A stretch of DNA of 64,000 bases from Sipunculus nudus (lineage: Eukaryota > Annelida > Sipuncula > Golfingiida > Sipunculidae): positions 40,801,558 to 40,865,557 of the forward strand of contig CM049310.1 of NCBI GenBank assembly GCA_026874595.1, given 5' to 3'. The notes beneath the pieces are model-generated. The model saw only the letters and a program-made list of their open reading frames with translations, searched no databases and was not told the DNA's origin. Shown here piece after piece: positions 48,768 to 61,690 of this stretch. Positions within the stretch are counted from its first letter, which is position 1; each line of letters opens with the position of its first letter. A program made the position numbers and the translations under genes.

Positions 48768-50432
48768 GTATCCGCCAAAACGAAGTTTTGCGGATACTAT
48801 GTTTTTGACCTGGTTCCGCCGCCGCCGCCGCGTTCGTTTCCGGAGAACTCCTCTGAGACTACTGGACGGATTTTTCCGAAAAATTATCGGGTCACATTAG
48901 CCCATAAGAATGAACTCCTCAATTGCTTTTGATTACTGTGATTATAACACTCCATACACAACTGTGAGATTTAACATATATCCATTGATTAATGTTCATT
49001 ACATCTATGTGTATTGTATATTTGACCATTAGAAAACATTACTGTTCTGTTCTCAGCCCTATTTTGCAAAAAGGAAGCAAAATATGAACACAATAGTGCA
49101 CAGGCCTAAAGCCTTATACTGGACTGCCACCAAATGCAAGATGTCTACCGGGGCTGTTAATGCTTCAATTCTCTCTGAACAAATACTATCAGTTGTTGAT
49201 GTTACAGGTGCTTCATGCTTTCCAGAATGGTTATTTTTTATTACAGGCCTTTCGACATACAACATTATGAGAACATTGGTTTGCTAAAACCAAAGGAAAT
49301 ATTTTTAATTAATTTTCTTTCTAAGAGTAACAGATCGTATCGTGTTATAACCCCAGTTAGCCCTTTGGTGGGCCGGCGACGCAACAGAAACCTGAACGGT
49401 GAACCTGATGCGTCGACGTCGGCGGCTAGGGTCACATGTGAACTGGTGCCTAACCAAGTGACCTTGACCTCTGACCTTTCCTCTGTGCCCAGCGTCCGTT
49501 TGTGCGTCTGTTTTCACACATAAACCCACATATCTAAGAACCGTTTTACCGATCAGGAAAAAAAATACACAAATGTAGCCCTGGGATAGCTTTATAATAT
49601 ACACAAAAAAAGGTGGCGCCACCTGCAACCATGTTTGCACAGTGTCCATCTGTTTGTCTGCCTTGGGTTAAAATCACTCATATCTCTGCAATGGTTTGAC
49701 TAATTCACCTAAGATTCGGTATGCGTTTACATCCTAGATAGCTTTCATGATTTTATGACAGGTGGCGCCACCTACATTCACATTAACGCTGTAGACATCC
49801 AAGCTCATATCTCGGGAACCGTTTTACCAATCAGGAAAAATTTTTTACATAAACGTAGCCCTTGGATAGCTTTATAACATACACAAAAATGGTGGCGCCA
49901 CCTGCAGCCATTTTGGCACAGCGTCCATCTGTTTGTCAGCCTTGGGTTAAAATCTCTCATATCTCTGCAGTGATTTGACCAAATTACCTGTAATTCGGCA
50001 TGCGTATACAACCTGGATAGCTTTCTTGATTTTATGACAGGTGGCGCCACCTACATTCACGTTCAGCTGCGGACATTAATGCTTATATCTCCGTACTAGT
50101 TTGACCAATCAGGAAAAAAAATTTACACACATGTAGCCCTTTGATAGCTTTATAACATACACAAAAATGGTGGCGCCACCTGCAGCGCAGGTATCTCTGC
50201 AGTGGTTTGACTTTTCCGCATGCAATTTTGTATGTGTATACATCTTGGATAGTTTCTCGTTCAAATAACAGGTGGCGCCACCTACAATCATGTTTATATG
50301 GCAGAGATCCATTCTAATAAGTAACACATGTAACTCTTTTTCCCCTTGCCACTCAATCCATGCCTCACTTCTCCTGTCCTACTCTGATTTTAGCAGATAC
50401 AGGTAGTCGCTTGTAGACTACCCGTATTCTTG
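48768..50432 (+). mobile_element. Helentron/pearl-like element, copy D, interrupted
   Basis: The 5' hairpin terminus GTATCCGCCAAAACGAAG is intact at 48768. The 3' end at 50385-50432 reads TTTTAGCAGATAC, the GTAGTCG...AGACTAC hairpin and CCGTATTCTTG. The core has tandem 280-bp blocks with GGTGGCGCCACC. At 48889-48897 the sequence is broken by a 531-bp insert and resumes after a repeated GGGTCACAT. Without the insert the order of blocks matches copy A. Confidence 0.75.
48898..49428. mobile_element. 531-bp insertion with 9-bp duplications
   Basis: Flanked by GGGTCACAT at 48889-48897 and 49429-49437, where the uninterrupted copies have a single ggTCACATGTGAAC site. The insert starts TAGCC and ends GGCTA, a very short inverted match. 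A 9-bp duplication is typical of Mutator-type elements, but no longer terminal inverted repeat was found, so the class is open. A short frame at 49084-49287 has no recognisable domain. Confidence 0.55.
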
Positions 50433-51152
50433 TTTGAGAACCGTTTATGTTGCAAATTACTTCCATATGGGTGAAAGAAGTGACCATATTCAGTTTTACA
50501 CAGTTAAAATCTGAAGCCAAACATATTCCACTGTTCAACGGCAATTTGGCCCCATGATGAACTGTGACCTTTAAAATATAAATAATTATTTACGTCGTTT
50601 ATCATTACTAATCAATCAAACATCGTTTGGTGCGTCATATGATTTCGGTATTGACATCAGATGCAAGGTAGCACTACCCTTGCGACTAAGTTCACTTCTT
50701 CAAGTATCAAATTTGATTCATTAACATTAACTTAATACGGCAGAATGTGACATAGTAACTTCTTTTAAATATTAATTTCTTGTGTGACTGAATGCCAACT
50801 AGCTTGGCACAAATTCACTTCAGATATTTCCGATAGGGGTCCCTGATAGTAACACAGGTAAAACACCATGAGATAAACGCACACGCGTGTATTTTCTTTT
50901 TAAATATTACTGCCAGACGAGCATTGGCATTTTCCAGTCAAGTGCAGGGCGACAGGAAAAGCTGCCGGGCGCGCCTGCCTGGCGTGAGCACATCCTGCGA
51001 AGGGTCACGGTTTTCCCATCTAAGCCAACCGATATTATTGTAAATGGGCCCATAAATAAGAAGACAGAGTAAATCAGTGGGTCTGTAGTTTTGTTCCCAC
51101 GATGGTCCAACTACATATCGAAACTTGCGGTATGACTATTTGCATGTAGGAC

Positions 51153-51156
<4 letters not shown>
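50433..51156. other. Intergenic, nothing recognised
   Basis: A GC-richer patch at 50940-51010 has an open frame without family features. No gene is supported. Confidence 0.4.
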
Positions 51157-51219
<63 letters not shown>

Positions 51220-51223
51220 ATAT
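51157..51223. repeat. (AT)n microsatellite
   Basis: About 65 bp of AT repeats with one TTA interruption. Confidence 0.95.
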
Positions 51224-51549
51224 GTTTTGCCTGTCTTTTGTTTTTTAATCGGATTTAACTGTGTTAAAATGGTTCTAGGGTTAGATACAACAAAACATGT
51301 CAAAGGTAATATATTTTACTGTAAGCCGTCAGCCATGCGTCCGGCCAATACTAGTGTTCCCTTTCTTTTTCTTTTCACCTCTCCTCTTACAGTAAAGGTT
51401 TACATTACGCCTAAACATCGACTCGCGAAGGCGAAGGGCAATGTTAAGCGTTGAAAGCCATATCAGATCACATGGAAGATCAGATCACCTAATTTCTACC
51501 ATGTATGATCCTTGTCTAGGGAAAGCTAAAGGTAATGAATTGCTTTAAC

Positions 51550-52022
51550 CAGTGGCGTCAATTTATCTTCAAGGCTGGAGGGAGGGGGGAGGGGGTTGAC
51601 TCGCAGGGTGGGAAGATGACTCACAAGGTTGGGGGCATGGCAGGCATGGAGGGTAGTCAAAATTGGGATAAAGCAGACATGTTTATACATACATATATAT
51701 ATATATATATATATCCCTTCTATTGTCTGTGTGACACATATCAAATATATATCAATTAAATATAAGGTTTAAAAAAAATAAGATATATGTTAATTCTAAT
51801 CCATTAGATATAAACTTTTCATAAGAAAATCATAAATGGAATGAAAGTCTATAATTATATTTATTTATATAATTAATTTGAAATATATGATTATTATTGT
51901 CTGAAAAGTGGGGGGGGGGGGATGATTACATTGAACACCCCCCCCCCCCCACCCTTGCCAAAAGGTGGGGGGGGATATATACCCCCATCTACCCCCCCCC
52001 CCCCCATGTATTGACGCCCCTG
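51550..52022. mobile_element. hAT-type MITE, 473 bp
   Basis: Termini CAGTGGCGTCAA and TTGACGCCCCTG are inverted repeats with one mismatch. They are flanked by GCTTTAAC (51542-51549) and GCTTTATC (52023-52030), an 8-bp target duplication with one later change. CAG-starting ends and 8-bp duplications are the hallmark of hAT transposons. The interior has (AT)n and long G and C runs and is non-coding. A 5'-truncated relative is at 22.2-22.55 kb. Confidence 0.85.
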
Positions 52023-52030
52023 GCTTTATC

Positions 52031-52751
52031 TACCGAGTTTGCACTAAATATTGCACTAAGGATGCCCGTCCACACATTCAAGAAACCCTTTGCATTAAGG
52101 GTGTGGTAAACAAAACAAACGCATTATTACAAACGTATAACAAATTTATTTGTTAATGTATTATAGCACATGCACACGTAGAAACATTATTTTTCATTTT
52201 ATTTTAACACCTGCAGGAAAACAGATAAATAACTAAAATATTATAAAAATAAGCTTGTAAATGGAAGACATGAATGGATGACGTCTGAATGAACATGATG
52301 TCAGGTGACATGAGCAAAAATAAAAATGTCGTATGGTTGACCTCATTGATTCCCAGATAGATAAAGAATCATGCTATATGTTACCATTAAATGTGTCTGT
52401 ACAAATTACTAAAACCAACAACCAAAATGATTTTTTTTCTCGTGCAAGAATTACCCTGAGGTCAATCAGTTTGTTTCATACTTCACACATCTACACAATT
52501 AAAACCTAGATAAAAGCACCCGAAAAGATTATATTTGTTCAGTTATTTAAAAAAGACTGCGCACAAAGTTAACATTCCTCTGATGCCTCATGGTACTTCT
52601 ATAATTATGATACTCCACTTTAACTCGGGGGGGGGGGGGGTGGAGCTCCATTTATCGATATCAGTTGTTGTGATAAACGCTGTTCGTTGATGTGAAGCCA
52701 GGCCTGTTCATAATCCGCCAACATGATGACCAGGTTGAGACTTGTCATGGA
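52031..52751. other. Intergenic between two MITEs
   Basis: AT-rich with a poly-G run near 52627. No gene seen. Confidence 0.4.
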
Positions 52752-53230
52752 CAGGGTCGGGGTCAAATACAGTGAGCCAAACACAAATACAAATATAAAT
52801 ACGACAGCTGGTCTTCTCCAAATACAAATACAAATACGAGTGACTGAATATAAATGCAAATATAAATGTAGAACATCAAATGCAAATACAATTACAAATA
52901 GGCAAATCTTGGTTATACAGAATATACTTTAATTTCCAGCACCACAAATATTCATAATGTCTAAGGAAGAAGTAAAACACTTGAGTTGATGCTGTTTTTG
53001 GGTTGTTCAGAAGTTTGGTATAGTAGTTAATTTTTTAAATTATGGAAGACATGAATATGTATTTATACATATGTATTTGTACAGTATTTGATCATAGGGC
53101 CTATACATCAAATATTGAGATCAAATACAAATACAAATATTATCATTTTGCACAACACGTTCAATTATAAATGCATAAATACGTACTATGACTATATTTA
53201 AATACAAATATGTATTTGACCCCAACCCTG
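52752..53230. mobile_element. hAT-type MITE rich in AAATAC repeats, 479 bp
   Basis: Termini CAGGGTCGGGGTCAAATAC and GTATTTGACCCCAACCCTG are inverted repeats with one mismatch. Flanks GTCATGGA (52744-52751) and GTCCTGGA (53231-53238) form an 8-bp target duplication with one change. Much of the interior is AAATAC/AAATAT hexamers in either orientation. Non-coding. Confidence 0.85.
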
Positions 53231-53238
53231 GTCCTGGA

Positions 53239-53981
53239 CCATGACTGAGACTGGCCTCCGTTGAATGACTGAGAGGAATATCAACCCGTGATCACGCCAA
53301 GGTTGAGGCTAGAAATGCTTTTATATTCTGAGCTTGATTGATACAAGCATTAAAAACCGAGTGAAATACATTGGCTCATTGTTATGTTAACTTTGGTTTA
53401 AAGTTAATTTATGTTGATTGTCACGTCACTATTAAATGAACACGTGACCGTAGATAAGGTATTTTCCCTGACGTTCTTAATTGTAGCATAATTTGTTCAT
53501 TAAAGAAAATAACATTTGTAGAGGAACTGTTGATTCGGACAGTTTCCTGAACCCAATATCCTAATTTGGCTCCAAATAAAGCAAACTTCAGAATTTTAGT
53601 TTCCTGATTTTCTTGTGCTTTTATGTCAGAGTGTCCTCGCTGTGATAAAGAATTTGGAGAATAGCTCTCGCGTGAATCAGACAAGGTCTGTTAGAATTAT
53701 ATATTTCTACATCTTAAACTTTTAATATAATGGAAAATTGGTAAACCAAGGAATGCATAAAATAATAAAATCCCCATGAATAATAAATTACCTTCAATGT
53801 TATACTAATGTATAACCCAAGAGACATCACAGAAATCTAATGCGGCCACGGCAGGCGTACAACGTTAGGCTTACCAGACACCGTGTTAAACAAAGACAAA
53901 GCCACAGGTATAGATACGGGAACAGATAATGGTATATGCTGCTGGTTGAGACCGTTTCCTATATTATAAATGTATCCTGAC
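53239..53981. other. Intergenic, nothing recognised
   Basis: No exon or repeat supported. Confidence 0.4.
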
Positions 53982-55425
53982 ATCAACAAGAATTATTTCC
54001 CTGCAGCACCCCGGTAAGGAGGGATAGCGACCTACTCAAGTCTACAACAACGCAGGCCCCAAGGCCAAGTCTGAGCTGCATGGAGCAATGTGCAACATTG
54101 TATTACAAACGTGTATGTTAGATACGGGCGGATAGACAATACGGACGATATACATGCTTTAAATAGCAACAATAATAAGAATAATTATACAGCATCACGA
54201 GAGCCTCACCTCACCGTTCACAAAATTTCAGTTCAATGGAATCAGCCGCGTAGAAGTACATATCATGCCTTTGTTCACTGCCGGTTTGGGATCGAGTCCC
54301 ATATACAGTGCATGATATCTGTCCTCCGTGGTACACACTTTAATTTAGTAACCTGGCGGCATTGTTGTTGTGCTTCCGTTGACCGTATAAGTCACAAAGT
54401 CACTACATAACGATTGGCAGTAACATATAAGTCCGTTTTGGCAGTTTATTTGTCAATCTAGTATTATAACTATTTGTCCTATATGTTTGCGACAACAGGT
54501 TCGCGCACCCATCCGTTCTGATCAGCAGTGCCATTGCGATTTCAGTTATTCCTTTAACTCGCGGCCATTAGGCCTACGAGAAAACAGGAGAACAAACGGC
54601 GGAATACGCCAGCTGTGCATATATTTTTTATATTCAACAACGGGTGCCATAACCTACAACTGTCTCACTGCCGTATTGTGATAAAAAGTAATTGACTGTA
54701 TTCAGAGGTATTCACGCAAGTAATCACAAAATTCATCACCTAATAGATCAGTTCTCACTATATCACAGTCATATTTGTTAGTCATTGACTGACTATAATA
54801 CACATGATCACACATTTTATTATGCAGTCACATGTTTGAACGTCATGGTTCATTGAGCAGTTTTTTTATGAATATAATTCATAAAACAGTTTCTCCCCAT
54901 CAACAAGGATTATTTACCTGCAGCACCTTGGTAAGGAGTAATAGCGACCTACCGAAGTCTACAACACCGCAGGCTCCACGGCCAAGTCTTAGCTGCCTGG
55001 AACAATGTGTATCATTGTATTGCAAACATGTGTATGTTATATACGGGAGGATAGACAACATGGACGATATAAATGCTTTAAATGGCAACAATAGTAAGAA
55101 TAATTATATAGCATCACGAGAGCCTCACCTCACCGTTAACAAAATGTCAGTTCAATGGAGTCAGCCGCGTAGAAGTACATATCATGCCTTCGTTTACTGT
55201 CGGTTTGGCTTCGAGTCCCTCCGAGGTATACACACAAGTAATCACAAAATTCATCACCTAATAGTTAAGTTCTCACTTCATCACAGTCATATTTGTTACA
55301 GTCATTGACTGACAATAATAGACATGATCACACATTTTATTATGCAGTCACATGTCTGAAAGTCATGGTTCATTGAGCAGTTTTTTATAAATATTATTCA
55401 TAAAACAGTTTCTCCCCGCAGTATG
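53982..55425. repeat. Tandem duplication of a unit of about 530 bp, one copy with extra 400 bp
   Basis: Copy 2 (54899-55425) matches copy 1 in two blocks: 53982-54300 matches 54899-55215 (caacaaggattatttmcctgcagcac... to ...ttcgagtccc), and about 54707-54898 matches about 55222-55415. About 400 bp (54302-54706) is present only in copy 1, so one copy gained or lost it. The frames at 54090-54410 and 54832-55308 are the same chance frame in both copies. Confidence 0.85.
55336..55341 (-). other. Possible poly(A) signal of the kinase-like gene
   Basis: AATAAA on the minus strand, about 235 nt past the stop, inside copy 2 of the tandem duplication. One of several possible sites. Confidence 0.35.
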
Positions 55426-55573
55426 TACTTGGTTGACATTGTCACGATGATTATTGGGTTCAGTGAAAGTATAGACCAGTATATATAGCACTCCTCCATT
55501 GACCTCCTTTTAGTAGATTTTCTTTCTCTTTTGCACGACAACCTCCCACTCTTTCACCTCTCTCGTCACGTGA

Positions 55574-56378
55574 TCATCCCCGACTTTCGTTGGGCGCAAC
55601 GACGACGTCGTCATATGCATCGTCCGAGGGATGGTGCAGGTAGGTCTGGTCAACAGTCCTTGTTGGGAAGTTAGTTTCTGAGGCCCTTTGATCGGTGTGG
55701 GATGCAGGATTGGAGTTAACATATCGCGCAGGCGGTGAACAGGCCAATGCTGAGGTCCCGTGATCACTTCCAGAAAGGCCATGGGTGTGGGACGTGGGAT
55801 TTGAGTCAACATATGGCGCAGGCGGTGAACAGGCCAACGCTGAGGCCCCGTGATCGGTTCCAGAAAGGCCATGGGTGTAGGACGCAGGATTGGAGTTAAG
55901 GTATCGCGCAGGCGGTGAACAGGCCAACGCTGAGGCCCCGTGATCGGTTCCAGAAAAACCATTGGTGTGGGATGTAAGATTAGAGTTAACATATGGCACT
56001 GGCGGTAAACATGTAGGCGGCGCGGGCGTGTCATCAGTTTCCCACTCATCAGCTGTGTCAGTAAACACACACCCTGAAGCCCCTTGACTTTCCACACTTT
56101 CATAAACATTCTCGGGACTGTAATCGGGGGCATCTTTATATTCTTCTGCGACGTCACCAAGGCTTGTTGTCCACGTGAACCGACCAGGATTCATCCTGAC
56201 CGCTCTGTTGCCGATGTAAGTCGGGTAGGACACGGCCCTCCGGGGGGTTACCTCACCGCGGGGAAGGTAAAACCCGAAACAAGCGTCATCAGTGACGTAA
56301 GGATCGTCCTCGTTCTCGTAGTCTTCTAAGTGGAAACTGCAGCGTCGATCACGAATCAGAGTGTCATACTGAGGATTC
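55574..56378 (-). CDS. C-terminal tail exon with 30-residue repeats
   Basis: The last exon encodes 267 residues plus stop. The first half is acidic and tyrosine-rich (DYENEDD, YKDAPDYSPE, VYESV). The second half has about 3.5 copies of a 30-residue repeat (90 bp, about 55716-56010 in DNA): PPxxYVNSNPTSHTHGLSG followed by TDHGASALACS. Y-x-N occurs in YENE, YVNS (twice) and YLNS; one repeat has YVDS instead. pY-x-N is the known binding consensus of the Grb2 SH2 domain, so the tail may dock adaptors when phosphorylated by another kinase. It is otherwise low-complexity and predicted to be disordered. Confidence 0.85.
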
Positions 56379-59300
56379 CTGCAAAATAAAATCAACGCTA
56401 AAGCAGAGTATCAAATGTATGTAGCACCTACCTCAAGGAAGCACAGACCTTCAAACAAACGCTAAACATGGCGAGGATGGATGGTCATAGAAAAATACAA
56501 ATAATTTAAATGCCTTATCCATGCCCAATGCTGCCTCACCACAAATAAAAGAGAATCTGTATTGCATAAGGGTCCTTGTATTTCCGCTGAATTATCTGAT
56601 TGCAGAATAAAATTCTAGCATGAACGAAACAGGCGATGGATGTCGCTTATGTTGTATAAAACCACCGATAGGTAATGCCTGTTTTGTGTGACTACTATTT
56701 CATCAAATCTACGTCAAACAAAATAACACACATATTGTAATATTTCTTAGAAAAATATAAATGAATTAAAATGCCTTACATCAGCGGATGATAAGACCCG
56801 TAGACAGATAAAGAGCAAAAGGAAATTTTAAACAGGTATCAGGAATAAAATACAGCAATACACAACAAAAGTGGTACACAAAAGGACTGACTAGCCAGCA
56901 TCAAACTCGCATAATCATCAGGTTGGCCCCTTTACAAGATGCATTATGATAAAAAATGCATTTTGATCTGCATTTCCATCTGCCAATATACATGGTTCAT
57001 GAAGCAAATGTGACATATGGACGAATGAGAAAGCCCGAGACCATCTCTTTGACCAATTCAGGGTGCTGAGTGGTTGGCGGCTGGACGATTGAATAAACAG
57101 GTGAATTGCGCAAGGGAAGTGGATTGGTCTTCGGCTGACCAAGGGTGTCATCTTTTGAATGTATCTGAAGGCAATGTCCCCAAGCTTACATAGTTCCACC
57201 GATGAGAGGTACATTAAGGAACTTTTATGTCCTTGTAAAACAGAGGTAGATATACCTGAACCGAAATGAAAACTAACCTGTTGTCCAGACAGCGACTGAT
57301 TTCTGAGAACATAGGACGACGATGACTCGGGTCTAACATACAGGTCTTTATGAGGTCGTACAGCCATTCTGGACAGCCGGGGGTCCGGGGGAGGGAGATC
57401 CGCTTAGCTTGCTGGTGAACTACCTAATAATAAAAATAATAATAATAAATAAATAAACCCGAGTCTATAATTAATGTTTTCGTCAAACATCTTGTTCATC
57501 TGGATGTTTCAATCATGGCATGCGAGACTAGTGTTTGACACATCCCTCACGCAAGCTCACGACTTAAGCGATTTTTCCTGAGGCGATAACAAATACTTAA
57601 ATGAGCCTTTTAACCTTAAAACATGTTGGATTAACACGAAGTATAGTGTCTTCTCTTTGAAATAAATTAGTACTTGTCAAAATATTGCCCTAAAACCGCA
57701 GGCCTACTCCTGTGCAAGAGTGTTTAAAACAGTGGACCGGGAGCGATCACATGTCGGCGTCAATATTATCTCAAAATACCTGGAAACAGGACTGACTCGG
57801 CCCAAAAGGCCCCTTGACCTATTATACATATATGTTGCAACAAGTTTTACAATGAATTGGGCCCATGGACCGTAATGTACATCCAACAGAGTTATATCAG
57901 AGGACATGAAGGTCCATGTATATGTGCCTGATACCTGTAAGAGGATGTGCAATATCGTATTTAAGATCCATTATTAGATCTAGTATGGCTTGCGGCTAAT
58001 TATCATGGAATTTGCCCGTCACTTGATCTCAAGAACCAGGCCATAGCAGGGCCCTAATTGAGGAACTATGTATTCCAAATTATTCTTCTTTTTATACTTG
58101 TCATAGGGTCACATACCTGTTTGAGTGGTATGTCGAAGTACGGAGCCACGTGATTGGCAGGAGTACCTGGGACACTCTGCCATGCTCTGAGCACCTCCGC
58201 AATTAGCAGTCCGAAGGCCATGACGTCACTCTGCATTGTAAACTTTCCATAACTGTTCGTCTCGCGGGCCAACCTATTAAGAAGTTATATTGATGTTCAG
58301 CTAAATTAGCATAATTTTGATTTTAAGTACAGATTACATTAATAATATGATGTGATTTAAATCACAAAATAACTGCATTTAAAATACTTGTATGTCATAT
58401 TTTATATGTATTTTAAAATGACAAAAAAATTAATACAAACATGATGTGCCATTTAGTGTGTGTAAAGTATAACCAAGTGAAACCACAAAGAAATTCTTAT
58501 AATCACTTCGCCTAATGTCAAGAATCCAGTGGTACATTTGAGATGATTTATTTGCGTTTGGCCGGCAGCCATCACTTACGAACCTAGGATGTTTTCTCTA
58601 TTCTCAGTGTTTAGAAGACTTGCGTCAAAAAACGCGTCCTTCAAACGATATTGTTTATGAACGTTATTCACGGCCTTGATATTATAAGTACATTCAATAT
58701 TTATGATTCTACTTAATCCAATATTTTATCATTCATCCGCAAATAATTGTTTCCTACCATTTCAATATACCCTTATCCATTTTTTATATTAATTAAAAAA
58801 AATTAAAACTACTAATGAACAGTACACCTGCCACCTAACATGAACCATCCCATAATAAGAGTAAAACCTACCATCTGGAAGTTGGTCTGTTGTAGCCCGG
58901 GGTGCCTATCTGGTTCAAGTTGACCGACACATCTTTCATGCTTTCATGAAACCTGTATGGCCCAGGTACCAGGCGACGTGACCGACCCAGTTGTCCAACA
59001 CACACAAGAGGTTCACAGCTCTAGTGAAGGGGCAAATGGAAAACATTCATTTAATGACATTCATACCTTCATAATATATCAATTTCTTATATTATATATC
59101 TAAGTCAATCTTATAAAATGAAATATGTTTTAAATTATAAAGATATTTTTAATATGTTTTAATCATTTCACCAATTTTGTAGCAAAAATGCTGGGTTAGT
59201 TTTCTGAATATTGAAATCTCGAAAAAATTACAAATCCCAGATGAAACAGCGGGATATATAGTGAAGTATAGCATCAACAGAGCATAAATACTTACGGGTC

Positions 59301-61641
59301 CTGTCAGAGAAACGTAGACAAATCTGGCCTGGAGGTGTGTATGGACTAAATTCTTCATGTGCAGGTACTCCATGCCTAAGGCTATCTGATGGAAGATGGA
59401 TATCAGGCGTGGTAACTGGTCCTCCGTCGGTGACAATGACAAGGCATAATCTAGCAGCGTCTCTGTACTCGGAGTGAGCATGCGCAGAAAGACCCGACGT
59501 CCCTCATGGCGGATGCCAAGAACCTTAACCAAGTTTTCATGCTGAAGACTCTCGAGGGTTGCACGATGGGCTCCCTCTGGCTCGCCGTCAAGAGGCACGC
59601 GAACCTGCATGGTTTATGAATACACACTGTACATATCTTTTTGGAAATCTGAGTAAGAATTTATTTACACTTATCGTAGACCTGGTAGATTTGATAAGTG
59701 ATCATTGGGTCATGACGCTCACGTGACTAACATGAAAACATGGCGTCAGATTCCCAATTATTGGTCACAATTTGAAGAACTTGATTGTGTATTGTGTAAA
59801 AACTTTGCAGGAGGACAGCAATATATGTCTATTTAAAAGGTATTACTTAATTATTAGTCCAGGATAAAATATAAGATTGCCGAGACAATACTGTGAAACG
59901 TCTAATATTAGTTATTCTCAAACTGGGTACAGGGTAGCAAAAAAAGGTTACAAATGATGTGATGGAATTTATACTCAAATTGGTTATGGCTTTGTCAAGA
60001 TTTCCAAAAGGTCTGCTTAACAGAAAAAGACTTTTGATGGGCGAATGCTCCAAAAAGAAAAAAGCTCAATGCGAAAGGAAATAAACCTTTAAATTCGCTG
60101 CCTGACGGAAATCACAATTTTAAAGATTTTGGCTATGGCTCGGATGGTTCTTCAAACAATGTGCACCAAAGAAAATACGAGATTCATGTCTGAAATTGGG
60201 TATCCCTTATCCTCTTATACTCACCAGAATTACATTACAGATAAAATTCAAACACATTAGAACAGTTTCCAAGATAGTTCATGTGAAAGGAAGTACGAGT
60301 TTTAGAGAAAATGTATACGGCAGTAGCACCTATTAGCTGCAATGAGATGAAACCAGTATACAAGGATTTACACTATTGTAAACCACCATTTACAATTACA
60401 AATTTTCATTTTTACAACACTCACTGTATAACCCAGCGAGTGTTCTTGAATACGCTCTAGTTCCGGGTCGTCTGCTTCGTGTAACTCTGCCGGGTCACAC
60501 CACACGTCCATACTCTAAATTACAAAGCGAACATAGTTACACAGATGAACTTACACACTCAAAAAAAGTTAAGAGTTATGTCACAAATTTTGTCACCTTG
60601 AACGTAATAGAAAATGTGTATTTCAGCCCCCGAAAAGTGTTGCGAATTGTTTGTCGCTTTATAATATAAAAACCGATGTAATATCCTTAAATTTCTTTAG
60701 TTTCCTTATACTTTTGCTAAAATTATCTAGGCTCCCATTTGTTCTAATTTTGCTCATTCCGCTTCAGAAAAGCTACAGTAATTCAGAATTACCTCCAGAG
60801 TACTGAGAGGCCGTATTCCTCTGCTTTTCCGTCGTTCCTCCCGTTTTCTTTGTTCTTCTTCTTTCCAAAGTTCTGTTTTGGATAAAAAATATTTTAATCA
60901 AACGTCTAATCTTTCTATAAGATATCTAGTTGATACAAATAGAGACAATATAAATATTAACCTGTCTTTTAATTGGTGGATCTTCTAGGAAAACATTTTG
61001 ATTAAGACAATTTTTCGGCTTTTTACTACCAACCAATTATTTTCCATTTGCTAAAGGCCTTTCTGTCCACTGTATATTAGTGGTTGCTTTGCGTTATTTC
61101 TGCCTTCTTGCAAATTATTGTCCTTACGACAGCCTTGTACCTCCAAACTCCAATGTCATTTCTTTTTCCGATTGTTACGGTGTCGCGTATATATAAAGAA
61201 AACAATTGCACGATCAGAATAAACGATATCAAATGATTTATCGCATCCTCATTCTTATATGATCACTGCTCATTCAAAGACCAACACATATACCCTCTTG
61301 CGCTCAACATTGCCTACTCTAAATGGAAACGTATTTAAACATTCATGTTTTTTTTAACTCACCCTCTAATGACGTCAGATTTCTCAGGCTGTCTGGAATG
61401 CCCTTTTATAAAAATCAAATAATAAAATCACCATGCTTCTTCTGTAGCGACTGTTACTGATAATAACCATCATCATCATTATAAAAATAATCACATTATT
61501 AATAATGATCATAGCAATTGTTAAAATAACTACGATAACGACCGTGTGCCCATTGTTTTAGCAATAATTACATTTTAAACATATAAACTATTTTCTTTGT
61601 ATAACCATTGAAGCAACATTTATTTATTCATATGAAGTATA

Positions 61642-61690
<49 letters not shown>

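Noticed and set aside
54832-55308. 158-residue open frame, plus strand
   Set aside because: Lies in the tandem duplication; the similar frame in the other copy is explained by the duplication, not by coding constraint.
55510-56160. 216-residue open frame, minus strand
   Set aside because: Out-of-frame shadow of the repeat-bearing tail exon, which is confirmed by phase-matched splicing.
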